This document shows, one piece after another, positions 34,444-43,713 of a stretch of DNA of 64,000 nucleotides (positions are counted from its first letter, which is position 1; every line of letters starts with the position of its first letter). The DNA comes from Polynucleobacter sp. MWH-CaK5 (GTDB taxonomy: Bacteria; Pseudomonadota; Gammaproteobacteria; Burkholderiales; Burkholderiaceae): contig NZ_CP061299.1 in assembly GCF_018687615.1 (NCBI RefSeq), positions 682,001 to 746,000 of the forward strand, in the 5' to 3' direction. The position numbers and the translations under genes were made by a program. Below the pieces are notes generated by a model, which was given only the letters and a program-made list of their open reading frames with translations, did not search any database and was not told the DNA's origin.

Positions 34444-34488
34444 GATGTTTTCGCTAACAATTGAATGGTGATTAAATAATGTTGATGG

Positions 34489-35593
34489 TTAAACGCCTTG
34501 CTTTAAGCTGGCTTCAATGAATGGATCTAAGTCGCCGTCTAAAACTTTTTGCGTATTGGATATTTCTACGTTGGTTCGAAGATCTTTAATACGGCTTTGA
34601 TCTAGAACATACGATCTGATCTGGTGACCCCAGCCCACATCGCTCTTGGTGGCTTCTAGCTTGTCTTGCTCTGCTTGGCGTTTACGTAACTCATGTTCAT
34701 AAAGGCGAGACTTCAACATAGACATGGCTTCCGCACGGTTTTTATGTTGGCTTCGATCGTTTTGACACTGCACCACAATACCGGTTGGTACGTGAGTCAA
34801 ACGAACCGCTGAGTCTGTTTTGTTGATGTGCTGTCCGCCAGCGCCTGAGGCACGGTAGGTATCCGTACGAATATCCGCAGGATTGATGTCAATCTCAATA
34901 GAGTCATCAACTTCTGGGTAAACGAACACACTCGTGAATGAGGTATGACGTCCATTGGCTGAGTCAAATGGTGATTTGCGCACCAGGCGATGCACGCCAG
35001 TCTCTGTTCTTAAATGGCCGTATGCGTATTCACCATCAATTTTGATCGTGGCGCTTTTAATGCCAGCCACATCACCGTCTGAGACTTCTAGCACTTCAGC
35101 TTTAAAACCTTTGCGCTCACAGTAACGAAGGTATTGGCGCAACAACATGCTGGCCCAGTCGCAAGCCTCAGTTCCGCCGGCTCCTGATTGAATATCAATG
35201 AAGCATGAGCTCGGATCCATTGGATTGCTGAACATGCGTCGGAACTCAAGTCCTTCGACTTGTTGGCGCATGCCATCTGTATCGGCTTGAATCGATAGAA
35301 TTGTTTCGAAGTCACCTTCCTCTTTGGCCATTTCAAATAATTCTTGGCTTGAGGTGATGTTGTCCGTCAGAAAATTAATAGTGCCTACGACACCATCTAA
35401 AAGCTTTTTTTCTTTGCCCAGGGCTTGGGCTTGCTTAGGATCATCCCAAATTTTGGGATCTTCAAGGGTTTGATTAACTTCGACTAAACGTTCTGCTTTG
35501 TTGTCGACGTCAAAGATACCTCCGAAGCTCAATCGTACGAGTACGCAGGTCTTCGAGGGTGTTGCTGATGAGATTTAATTGTTCGGCTTCCAT
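34489..35593 (-). CDS. prfB: Peptide chain release factor 2, made by programmed +1 frameshift
   Basis: RF2 ends translation at UGA and UAA. The real start is the ATG at 35593 (MEAEQLNLISNTLEDLRTRT). After 27 codons the zero frame meets an in-frame TGA at 35512-35510; skipping the T at 35512 continues the protein from GAC at 35511. The joined product has 367 residues, the normal RF2 length. The catalytic GGQ loop lies in RASGAGGQHINKTDSAVR, and an SPF-like anticodon tripeptide is seen in SPFDSANGR. A reading frame from the TTG at 35532 alone gives a protein too short at the N-terminus. recJ ends 9 bases upstream. Confidence 0.97.
35509..35524 (-). promoter_or_regulatory. prfB programmed frameshift signal
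   Basis: On the minus strand the order is CGGAGG, TAT, CTT, TGA, C. A Shine-Dalgarno-like hexamer lies three bases before the slippery CTT-T, and the UGA is followed by the weak-termination C. This is the classical RF2 autoregulation element: low RF2 favours the +1 slip and hence RF2 synthesis. Confidence 0.96.
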
Positions 35594-35602
35594 GGTCGGC
35601 AA

Positions 35603-37348
35603 TTATAAAGGGTCATCGAGAGCTTCTATGTGTAATTGAGCTCTGGCAACCCCCTGATAATGGTCCGTAACGACTCGATAAGCCAATCTGGCAGGGTTTG
35701 GCAGGGTCGCATTTCTGGAAAACCAAATGCCGTTGAAGGCTTTGGGATGACTTGAACCATTGGAATTAATGGCTTTTAACTGAACTCGGAGGTGTTTTTC
35801 TTGAATCAGGGTTTGAGTTAGCACTTCAAACTCACCAACAAATACTGGGGCAGGAAATCCTTGGCCCCAAACTTCATTGGCAAGCATGGTGCCAAGTTCT
35901 GGGTCAATGAATTCTGGGTCGAGCTTGCCATCGTGAGCCAGTTGTCGTTGGAGTACTTCTGGTGTCATCAAGCTTTGAGCCACTTCTTCAAAGCAAGCTT
36001 TGAATTCCTCAAAAGAATCTTCTTCAATCGTCAATCCCGCAGCCATGGCATGACCGCCAAACTTCAAAATAAGATCTGGATGCTTTTTAGAAACCAAATC
36101 CAAGGCATCTCTCAAATGAAATCCTTGGATGGATCTGCCTGAGCCCTTGAGAACGGCTTGTCCAGATTCTTCTCCTGGAGCAAAAATCAGGGTGGGGCGG
36201 TGGAATTTTTCTTTCAATCTTGATGCAACGATGCCAATCACGCCTTGATGCCATGTTTCATTGGCCATGCACAGGGTGGCCTGGTCACCAACTTGTATAT
36301 CTACTAAGCTGGCCAATGCAGTTTCTTGCATACCCGCTTCAATGGTTCGGCGTTCGCGATTCATGCGATCAAGTTCGTGAGCTAATTTCAATGCTTCCTC
36401 TGGCGATTCAGAAAGCAAACATTGAATACCCAATGACATGTCAGCCAATCGGCCGGCAGCATTTAAGCGAGGACCCAAGGTGAATCCAAGATCAAATGAG
36501 CTCGCACGATTGGGGTCTTTCCCAGCAGCGATGTAAAGAGCCCGAATACCCGCTTGCATTTGCCCACTTTTAATTCTTTTGATGCCATTGGCAACCAAGA
36601 TGCGATTATTTCTATCCAGAGATGCAACGTCCGCAACAGTGCCAAGCGCCACTAAATCTAAAAGGTTTTCAAGGCGTGGTTGAGTTTCTGCCGAGAAGGC
36701 ACCACGAGCACGAAACTCAGCGCGCAATGCAATCAATAAATAAAACATCACACCAACCCCGGCAAGCGCTTTACTTGGGAAAGTGCAATCAGGTTGATTG
36801 GGGTTCACAATCCAAGCGGCTTTTGGTAATTGATCGGCAGGTAAGTGATGATCTGTGACCAAGACTTCAATACCTAATTGTTTTGCTCTTTCAACACCGG
36901 CAACGCTGGCGATGCCGTTATCAACGGTGATCAAAATATCTGGTTTATCAGGAAGACCGGAAACCAAATCGACGACCTCCGGTGTCAAGCCATACCCCAA
37001 GGTGAAACGATTAGGAACAAAGTAATCAATATTGATGTTCCAGGGTGCACCCAAAGCTCTTAAACCTTTGAGGCCGACGGCGCACGCTGTTGCTCCATCG
37101 CAATCATAGTCAGCAACAATCAGTAATTTTTTACCTGCTTCAATCGCATCAGCTAAGTATTTCGCTGCTAATTCACAATTTTTAAGCTGTGCAGGTGGGA
37201 TCAGGTTCTTGAGTTCGAGTAAAAGTTCTTCTGGTTTTTCAACGCCTCGAGCAGCAAACAATTTTGCCAATACTGGGTGAGTGCCACTTTGCTCAAGCCA
37301 AGCGGCACTTTTTTCTGAATATTGGCGCTCTTTGAATTGAATGGTCAT
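35603..37348 (-). CDS. recJ: Single-stranded-DNA-specific exonuclease RecJ
   Basis: A DHH-family 5'-3' exonuclease of 581 residues acting in recombination and mismatch repair. The DHH domain shows VADYDCDGATACA and VTDHHLPADQLPKA, with FTLGPRLNAAGRLADMSLG downstream. The DHHA1 domain contains LKFGGHAMAAGLTIEE, and an OB-like C-terminal domain follows. The ATG at 37348 overlaps the stop codon of the upstream gene (ATGA). The frame extends further upstream, but that would lie inside the neighbour. Confidence 0.95.
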   Translation of the reverse strand: MTIQFKERQYSEKSAAWLEQSGTHPVLAKLFAARGVEKPEELLLELKNLIPPAQLKNCELAAKYLADAIEAGKKLLIVADYDCDGATACAVGLKGLRALGAPWNINIDYFVPNRFTLGYGLTPEVVDLVSGLPDKPDILITVDNGIASVAGVERAKQLGIEVLVTDHHLPADQLPKAAWIVNPNQPDCTFPSKALAGVGVMFYLLIALRAEFRARGAFSAETQPRLENLLDLVALGTVADVASLDRNNRILVANGIKRIKSGQMQAGIRALYIAAGKDPNRASSFDLGFTLGPRLNAAGRLADMSLGIQCLLSESPEEALKLAHELDRMNRERRTIEAGMQETALASLVDIQVGDQATLCMANETWHQGVIGIVASRLKEKFHRPTLIFAPGEESGQAVLKGSGRSIQGFHLRDALDLVSKKHPDLILKFGGHAMAAGLTIEEDSFEEFKACFEEVAQSLMTPEVLQRQLAHDGKLDPEFIDPELGTMLANEVWGQGFPAPVFVGEFEVLTQTLIQEKHLRVQLKAINSNGSSHPKAFNGIWFSRNATLPNPARLAYRVVTDHYQGVARAQLHIEALDDPL

Positions 37349-38256
37349 GAGCGAAGCATATCCTGAAGTGATCCGACGACTGGTTTTTTCCAAAGGGCAA
37401 AACCTTTTTTAGGCAGTTGTTCAATGGTGATTGTTCGAGATCTTTCTTGACCTTCTGGAAAGTCGATCAATTCAATTGCTTTAATCTCATGATTGATCAA
37501 TGCTTCATTTGCCTTTTGCCAAACAGTGCTCAACTCCGGGTCAGAGGCTGATAGCAATGAGATCGTGTTGGCCAAACTCAATTCATTCAGTGAAGTGGTG
37601 TGGGGCTTGTTCAGGTGAGATGCGAGCAAGTTCAGGCATCCATCAGAACTATGCCACTGCTTGGCGTCTAAGAGCCTCTCGTTGGGTTTGATATCAGTCA
37701 GCGTGCCATTGCCGCTGATCCACACAGAGTTAATGCTGAGCATGCCTTCAGCTTGTCTGGCTTCATTGACTGGGTGGTTGAACCAAATCATCTGAATCTC
37801 GTTTTGCCATTTGCGCCATTGTCGAGCCACACCTTCTTGGCTTGTATCGGATGGCATCCAATGATCAATATTGCGACCCTCTGCTTGAGAAGTGCTGACA
37901 GTTGATAAGGTTTGAAGTGCTGAAGATTCAATGAACCATTTATGAGGCTTGCTTCGATGAGTGATAGAACTCATTTCTGCAAAAATATCTTTCACTGATT
38001 CAAATAGGTCATCAGCTTCTGATGCTTTGATATCTAATATTTGAGTGCTCGTTAAAACCAAGTGATCTCTGGCGGCATGAATATGAATGGGTTCAATGCG
38101 AGCAATACATATATTTGGGTCAACAGTAACTCCATGCGATTGGAGTTCCAATGGCGCACTGGCATTCTGCTTACCCAGTAAAAACTTCTCATAGGGCAGG
38201 CCACGGTCAAAAGATTCTTGATCTTGGCTATCGGCAATAACGAGGGTGTATTTCAT
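37345..38256 (-). CDS. Uncharacterised conserved protein upstream of recJ
   Basis: A soluble protein of 303 residues starting MKYTLVIADSQDQESFD. Recognisable blocks are ARIEPIHIHAARDHLVLT near residue 60, WYIE-like KWFIESSALQTLSTV, and INSVWISGNGTL near residue 180. Proteins of this kind sit next to recJ in many Burkholderiales and are sometimes labelled RpfE-type regulators or phosphoglycerate-mutase-like; I cannot confirm either label. It leads the recJ-prfB-lysS run, overlaps recJ by 4 bases and is divergent from lolC. Function unknown. Confidence 0.8.
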   Translation of the reverse strand: MKYTLVIADSQDQESFDRGLPYEKFLLGKQNASAPLELQSHGVTVDPNICIARIEPIHIHAARDHLVLTSTQILDIKASEADDLFESVKDIFAEMSSITHRSKPHKWFIESSALQTLSTVSTSQAEGRNIDHWMPSDTSQEGVARQWRKWQNEIQMIWFNHPVNEARQAEGMLSINSVWISGNGTLTDIKPNERLLDAKQWHSSDGCLNLLASHLNKPHTTSLNELSLANTISLLSASDPELSTVWQKANEALINHEIKAIELIDFPEGQERSRTITIEQLPKKGFALWKKPVVGSLQDMLRS

Positions 38257-38315
38257 AACCTTGATTTTAGGTGGCATTTAGACCTTCTGTCCAAGAGCAA
38301 GCTAAACTCTTTCAT

Positions 38316-39587
38316 ATGAATATTTGGCCGATTGAACTCGAAATTGCATGGCGCTATACCAACGCCAGGAGAAAAGGCGGAAAAAACAAGGAAACAGGCT
38401 CTAAAGACGGGTTTTTGTCATTTATATCGTCTGTATCAATGTTGGGTATTGCCTTGGGTGTGGCGGCTCTGATTGTGGTTCTATCGGTCATGAACGGCTT
38501 CCAAAAGGAAGTTCGTGATCGGATGCTGTCTGTTTTATCTCATGTAGAGATTCATGCCCCGACAGGTTTGGGTGAATGGCAGCCTTTATTAGCCAAAGTT
38601 CAAGAAAATAAACGTGTGACAGGTGCTGCACCGATGATCATGTCTCAAGCATTGATCAGCCGAAGTGATGTGATGCGCGGAGTGGCACTTCGAGGCATTG
38701 ATCCTGAATTAGAAGGAAAAGTATCTGATATTCCAAAACACTTTATTCAAGGACAAATCAGTGGTTTAAAGCCTGGTGAATTTGGTTTGGCTTTGGGAGC
38801 GGAGTTAGCTGGAATCTTAGGCGTGCAATTGGGTGACCGCATCACCATCATGGTCCCTGAAGGCGATATCAATCCTGCAGGCATGACGCCACGGATGAGA
38901 GCCTTTAAGTTGATTGGCATCATCGATAGCGGTCATTATGAATTTGATAGTACTTTGGCCGTGGTTCATTGGAAAGATGCGGCCGCTTTATTGCGATTGG
39001 ATGGTCCATCAGGTTTGCGTCTGAAATTAGATGATATGCAGCAAGCCGCAAAAGTGGCCGATCAACTTTCTATGCAACTGCCTGGTTTGTGGGTCAAAGA
39101 TTGGACAAGACAAAATAAAAATTGGTTTGCCGCTGTTCAAACTGAAAAACGCATGATGTTCATCATTCTCACCTTGATCATTGCAGTGGCCGCATTTAAC
39201 TTGGTCTCAACACTGGTGATGACTGTGACTGATAAGCGAGGGGATATCGCCATTCTTCGCACCATGGGTGCCAGTGCTGGAATGATTCAAAGAATTTTCT
39301 TTGCTCAAGGCTTCATGATTGGTGCCATTGGCACTTTGGGTGGAATCATCTTGGGCTTGCTGATTTCATTGAACATCGATGTGATTGTGCCTAGCTTGGA
39401 AGCAATCTTCCGTGTTCAATTTTTACCTCGTGACATTTACTTTATTTCTAGCTTACCTTCCGATGTGAGAAGCAGTGACGTGATCACGGTGGGTTTGATG
39501 GCATTCATTCTTTCTCTTTTGGCAACTCTTTATCCAAGTTGGAGAGCAGCCAAAATTCAACCGGCTCAGGCCTTGCGTTATGAGTGA
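38316..39587 (+). CDS. lolC: Lipoprotein-releasing ABC transporter permease LolC/E
   Basis: The inner membrane permease (423 residues) of the Lol system that extracts outer membrane lipoproteins for LolA. The N-terminal IELEIAWRYTNARR is followed by a first transmembrane segment (ISSVSMLGIALGVAALIVVLSVMNGF), a large periplasmic domain, and three C-terminal transmembrane segments. The start at 38316 fits the family N-terminus. Only one permease gene is seen, so LolC and LolE roles may be shared by a homodimer (LolF type), as proposed for other bacteria. It overlaps lolD by 8 bases. Confidence 0.94.
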   Translation: MNIWPIELEIAWRYTNARRKGGKNKETGSKDGFLSFISSVSMLGIALGVAALIVVLSVMNGFQKEVRDRMLSVLSHVEIHAPTGLGEWQPLLAKVQENKRVTGAAPMIMSQALISRSDVMRGVALRGIDPELEGKVSDIPKHFIQGQISGLKPGEFGLALGAELAGILGVQLGDRITIMVPEGDINPAGMTPRMRAFKLIGIIDSGHYEFDSTLAVVHWKDAAALLRLDGPSGLRLKLDDMQQAAKVADQLSMQLPGLWVKDWTRQNKNWFAAVQTEKRMMFIILTLIIAVAAFNLVSTLVMTVTDKRGDIAILRTMGASAGMIQRIFFAQGFMIGAIGTLGGIILGLLISLNIDVIVPSLEAIFRVQFLPRDIYFISSLPSDVRSSDVITVGLMAFILSLLATLYPSWRAAKIQPAQALRYE

Positions 39588-40275
39588 GGGACTGAATATG
39601 AACATGGCATTAGTAGCTAAAAATATTTCCAAAACTTATGGAGAGGGTGACTTGGCTGTTCAAGTCCTTCATGACATCAGTTTGGAGCTTGCAGTTGGTG
39701 AAAAATTAGCCATTGTTGGAGCCTCGGGATCTGGCAAGAGTACTTTGTTACACCTGTTGGGTGGCTTGGACCATGCCAGTCAAGGTGAAGTCATTTTGGC
39801 TGGTCAGTCTTTGGCTCGTCTCTCTGAAGCTGACCTGAATAAGTTGCGCAATCAACATTTAGGATTCATTTACCAATTCCACCATCTCTTGGCTGAGTTC
39901 AGTGCATTGGATAACGTGGCCATGCCATTGCGTATCAGAGGCATCGATAATGATGAAGCCAGAGTTGTTGCCAAAGAGATGCTTGCGAAAGTAGGTTTAT
40001 CCCATCGAGTTGATCATCGACCAGCTGCGCTGTCAGGTGGAGAGCGTCAGCGTGTCGCAGTTGCTAGAGCGTTGGTCACCACCCCAAGCTGCGTTTTGGC
40101 TGATGAGCCTACCGGAAACTTGGATGCTGAAACCGCAGACACTGTATTTGATTTGATGTTGGAGATTGCCAAAAGTCAGGGCACTGCATTTGTGATTGTG
40201 ACCCATGATCCATTGCGTGCAGCAAGATGTGATCGTGTTTTACGTTTGGACCATGGCGTATTGAAGGCTCATTAA
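39580..40275 (+). CDS. lolD: Lipoprotein-releasing ABC transporter ATPase LolD
   Basis: The ATPase subunit (231 residues) driving lipoprotein release. It has Walker A GASGSGKST, Q-loop YQFHHLLAEF (the LolD/MacB type), signature LSGGERQRVAVARAL and Walker B VLADEPTGNLD. Starts at 39580, 39598 or 39604 are all possible; the first overlaps the lolC stop codon. tatD begins 1 base after its stop. Confidence 0.95.
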   Translation: MSEGLNMNMALVAKNISKTYGEGDLAVQVLHDISLELAVGEKLAIVGASGSGKSTLLHLLGGLDHASQGEVILAGQSLARLSEADLNKLRNQHLGFIYQFHHLLAEFSALDNVAMPLRIRGIDNDEARVVAKEMLAKVGLSHRVDHRPAALSGGERQRVAVARALVTTPSCVLADEPTGNLDAETADTVFDLMLEIAKSQGTAFVIVTHDPLRAARCDRVLRLDHGVLKAH

Positions 40276-40276
40276 C

Positions 40277-41113
40277 GTGGCCTTGTGTTTAGATACCCAT
40301 TGCCATCTTGATGCCGATGAGTTTGGGCTTGATCGTGATGCCGTGATTCAGCGTGCAGCGCAAGCGGGGGTCAGCGGCGTGTTGTTACCCGCCGTGCGAG
40401 CAAAAGATCATTTATCTGTAAAAAATCTAACTCATCAAGCTGCTCAACTCATGCCGGCAAGTTGTTATACCTTGGGCATTCATCCGATCTTCACCCCTGA
40501 GGCAAAAGAATCAGATTTGGATGTTTTAAGACGTGCAGTGATTGAAGCCTTGGACGACCCTCGTTTTGTTGGAATCGGAGAGATTGGCTTGGATTATTTT
40601 TTGCCTGATCTTGATGCCAACCATCAGTCATTCTTTTTTGAAAAACAACTCGATCTTGCCGAAGAATTTAATCTGCCAGTAATTTTGCATGTGCGTCGTT
40701 CTCAAGACGCTATTTTGAAAGCTTTGAGACCGAGAAAAATCATCGGTGGTATTGCCCATGCATTCAATGGCAGCTTTCAGCAGGCAGAGCAGTTCATCAA
40801 GTTAAATTTTGTGATGGGTTTTGGCGGTGCGATGACATTCCCCAGAGCTCTACAAATTAGACGCTTGGCCAAGGAGTTGCCTTTCGAGAGTCTGGTTCTT
40901 GAAACGGATGCACCAGACATTCCTCCTGCTTGGTTGGCAAAACAAGTAAGCCATCGTAATGAGCCTGCTGAGTTGGTGGAAATTTCATCAGTTCTTGCAG
41001 AGATCCGTTCTTCGTCGATCAGTCAAACTCAATCTATCTGTGCCAATAACGCTTTGCGCGTGATTCCTCGCTGGGCAACATTGCTTGCTCAGTTGCCTCT
41101 CTCTAAAGACTAG
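40277..41113 (+). CDS. tatD: TatD family metal-dependent deoxyribonuclease
   Basis: An amidohydrolase-fold nuclease of 278 residues starting at a GTG. Metal ligands lie in LDTHCHLDADEF, GEIGLDYF, ILHVRRSQ and LETDAPDIPP. E. coli TatD acts as a 3'-5' exonuclease in DNA repair and quality control. It is embedded in the lolCD-tatD-comEC run, 5 bases before comEC. Confidence 0.92.
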   Translation: MALCLDTHCHLDADEFGLDRDAVIQRAAQAGVSGVLLPAVRAKDHLSVKNLTHQAAQLMPASCYTLGIHPIFTPEAKESDLDVLRRAVIEALDDPRFVGIGEIGLDYFLPDLDANHQSFFFEKQLDLAEEFNLPVILHVRRSQDAILKALRPRKIIGGIAHAFNGSFQQAEQFIKLNFVMGFGGAMTFPRALQIRRLAKELPFESLVLETDAPDIPPAWLAKQVSHRNEPAELVEISSVLAEIRSSSISQTQSICANNALRVIPRWATLLAQLPLSKD

Positions 41114-41118
41114 ATAAC

Positions 41119-43596
41119 TTGCGCTTTTTATTAACGGCATTCATTGCCGGGGAATCTCTTTTACTTTTTTTGCCGCAGTTGCCCAAGGGCGATGTGTGGG
41201 TGAAGCTCAGTCTATTGATTGGTTGCTTGCTAATTTCAATCCATCTGATCAGTTATTTAAAGATGACTGCCATGCCCAAAGTAAGACTTTGTTTATGGGT
41301 GCTTGTTTTATTTTTATTGGGTTTTTCTTGGTCTGCTTATCTAACTCATACACGCTTGAGCAATGATTTACCTTCAGAGTTAGAGGGTGTTCCATTGTTG
41401 GTGACTGGAGTGATTGATGGCTTGCCTCATCAAGGTGATCAGTCATTGAGATTTTCATTAAAAGTTGAAGAGGCGATTCATGAAGATGAATTAATCAAGA
41501 TTGATCTAAAAGATTTTCCGAATCGACTTTCATTAGGCTGGTATCCGGGTTGGCGAGGCGAGGGAGTCTTGCCTGATCTAAAGCCGGGGGAGCGCTGGCG
41601 TTTGCCGGTTGTCCTTAAAAGAGCTCATGGCCTCATGAATCCTCACGGATTTGATTTTGAGCGTTGGATGTTTCAACAAGACCTAGGAGCAACTGGTTCT
41701 GTGAAGGCGAATGCAAAGGGTTTGCCAAGATCCTGGAAACCAAGTCTCTTAGCTGACTTCCATTTGAGCTTTACAACTTTTGTTGAATTAACTCGTTGGC
41801 ATTTGCGTGAACGCATCAAGCGATCAGCTCCTGAAGAGGCTCCCTATGTTGGGGTATTGATTGCTTTGGTGATGGGTGAGCAAAATGCAATTCCTCAAGA
41901 TGATTGGCGTGTCTTCAATGCAACTGGCATTGGCCACTTGATTTCTATTTCTGGTTTACACGTCACGATGTTGGCTGGTATGGGTGCTGCCTTGGCCAAT
42001 CGTTTGTGGCGTCGTCGTTCACTGCCCATGTTGTGCGCAACTCAAAAAGTATCTGCATTGAGCGGTTTCCTTGTGGCATTGATCTATACCTGGCTGGCAG
42101 GTTTTCAGATTCCTGCTCAAAGAACCATGTACATGGTGGGGGTGGTGGCCATCGCTCTTTGGACGGGGCGAATCACGCGAGCATTTGATATTTGGTGGTG
42201 GGCTTTATTTGTAGTGCTCTTCTTAGATCCCTGGGCTGCCTATACACCTGGCTTTTGGCTTTCATTCGGTGCTGTGGCAGCGATTTTGTTTGCCATGCCT
42301 GGCCAAGATGGCCTGTCTGAATATGGTTACAGTCGTTCTCAAAAATGGTGGCAGTCATTCAAGGAAGCTACTCGCGTACAAGCTGTTGTCACGATTGCTT
42401 TATTGCCTTTAACTCTTTATTGGTTTTCGCAGTTCTCAGTGGTTTCTCCTTTGGCCAATGCATTTGCTATTCCATTGGTGAGTTTTATTGTTACCCCTTT
42501 TGCGATGCTGGGTGCTGTTTTGCCTTCGCCCATCAGTGATGGATCTTTATGGATCGCGCACTCATGTATGGAATTCGTGGCTTGGTTTTTAAAACCAATG
42601 TCATCATGGTTTTGGTCTGTTGCTTACTTGCCGCAACCAAGCATTTTATTTTTTGTGATTTCTACTGCCGGAATTATTTATGCTATCCGTCCTGGCCCAT
42701 TGGCATTGACTTATAAAAGTCGGCTGATGGGGTTGTGCTGTTGCTTGCCTTTACTGTGGCCTAAGATTCCTGATGTGGCTCATGGCGACTTTAAGGTCAC
42801 AGTTTTAGATATTGGGCAGGGCACTGCTGTTTTAGTTGAAACGCACAGCAAACGTTTGCTTTATGACACTGGTCCAAAAACATCCCCTCAATCAGATGCT
42901 GGAGAAAGAAACGTTTTGCCATTTCTGAGAGGTGAGGGTATTTCATTCATCGATCGAATGGTCATCAGTCATAAAGACACTGATCATGTTGGCGGCGCCT
43001 TGAGTCTGATGAAAAGTATCACCTTTGGTGATTTATTGGGAACCTTGCCGGAATGGCATTTTTTGGTCGATAAGGCCAAGAATTCTCAGATACCAGCTTT
43101 GCCATGCCAAGCTGGTCAGAGCTGGGCTTGGGATGGGGTTTTATTCAAGGTTTGGCATCCAGGTCCTGAGATGACATTTGCCAGTGTTCATCATTCTGGA
43201 AAACCTAATGCAATAAGTTGTGTCATTGAGGTGACCAATGGGCATTACTCATTTTGGCTCACTGGGGATGTTGAGCGAGGGGGCGAGGCAATCATTGCTA
43301 ATGAGTACAAGCCCTCCAATGAATTGACATCTATTTTGCTCATGCCGCACCACGGCAGTGCGACTTCTTCATCCCCAGTATTTCTTGATGCGATCAAGCC
43401 GCATTGGGCTGTTGCTCAAGCGGGTTACCGTAATCGATACCGTCATCCCAATAAGAAAGTAATGGAGAGATACATTGAACGTGAGATTCCAATGCTTGAA
43501 ACTATTCATACGGGGGCTCAAATCTGGGAATTCAAAGGAAAAGACTGGTCTAGAAAAGACTGGCGTGAGATTCAGCGCAGATCTTGGCATCAGTAA
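41119..43596 (+). CDS. comEC: DNA uptake channel ComEC/Rec2
   Basis: A polytopic inner membrane protein of 825 residues that carries single-stranded DNA into the cytoplasm during natural transformation. It starts at TTG. Two N-terminal membrane segments and an OB-like domain (SLRFSLKVEEAIHEDEL) come first. The competence domain follows with the marker block GIGHLISISGLHVTMLAGMG and several transmembrane segments. The C-terminal metallo-beta-lactamase-like domain shows VISHKDTDHVGGAL, WLTGDVERG and LLMPHHGSATSSSP. It is intact, which suggests competence potential. No terminator is evident after it. Confidence 0.94.
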   Translation: MRFLLTAFIAGESLLLFLPQLPKGDVWVKLSLLIGCLLISIHLISYLKMTAMPKVRLCLWVLVLFLLGFSWSAYLTHTRLSNDLPSELEGVPLLVTGVIDGLPHQGDQSLRFSLKVEEAIHEDELIKIDLKDFPNRLSLGWYPGWRGEGVLPDLKPGERWRLPVVLKRAHGLMNPHGFDFERWMFQQDLGATGSVKANAKGLPRSWKPSLLADFHLSFTTFVELTRWHLRERIKRSAPEEAPYVGVLIALVMGEQNAIPQDDWRVFNATGIGHLISISGLHVTMLAGMGAALANRLWRRRSLPMLCATQKVSALSGFLVALIYTWLAGFQIPAQRTMYMVGVVAIALWTGRITRAFDIWWWALFVVLFLDPWAAYTPGFWLSFGAVAAILFAMPGQDGLSEYGYSRSQKWWQSFKEATRVQAVVTIALLPLTLYWFSQFSVVSPLANAFAIPLVSFIVTPFAMLGAVLPSPISDGSLWIAHSCMEFVAWFLKPMSSWFWSVAYLPQPSILFFVISTAGIIYAIRPGPLALTYKSRLMGLCCCLPLLWPKIPDVAHGDFKVTVLDIGQGTAVLVETHSKRLLYDTGPKTSPQSDAGERNVLPFLRGEGISFIDRMVISHKDTDHVGGALSLMKSITFGDLLGTLPEWHFLVDKAKNSQIPALPCQAGQSWAWDGVLFKVWHPGPEMTFASVHHSGKPNAISCVIEVTNGHYSFWLTGDVERGGEAIIANEYKPSNELTSILLMPHHGSATSSSPVFLDAIKPHWAVAQAGYRNRYRHPNKKVMERYIEREIPMLETIHTGAQIWEFKGKDWSRKDWREIQRRSWHQ

Positions 43597-43681
43597 TAAG
43601 CAAAGACCCAGTCTGGTAAAGGCTTTCTAGCCTAAAAAGATGTTTTAGGACGAAATTTCGAGCATTCTTTCTGGGTATCGC

Positions 43682-43687
43682 TATAAT
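43682..43687 (+). promoter_or_regulatory. -10 element of the pyrG promoter
   Basis: A perfect TATAAT lies 27 bases before the pyrG ATG in the 117-base gap after comEC. No good -35 hexamer is seen at the usual spacing. Transcription would begin about 43694, giving a 20-base leader. Confidence 0.5.
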
Positions 43688-43713
43688 TGCGTATTACCCA
43701 CTAAGCATATTCG

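Noticed and set aside
34489..35532. A complete 347-residue RF2 frame starting at a TTG
   Set aside because: It lacks the normal N-terminus. The ATG at 35593 plus the classical frameshift element gives the usual 367-residue protein.
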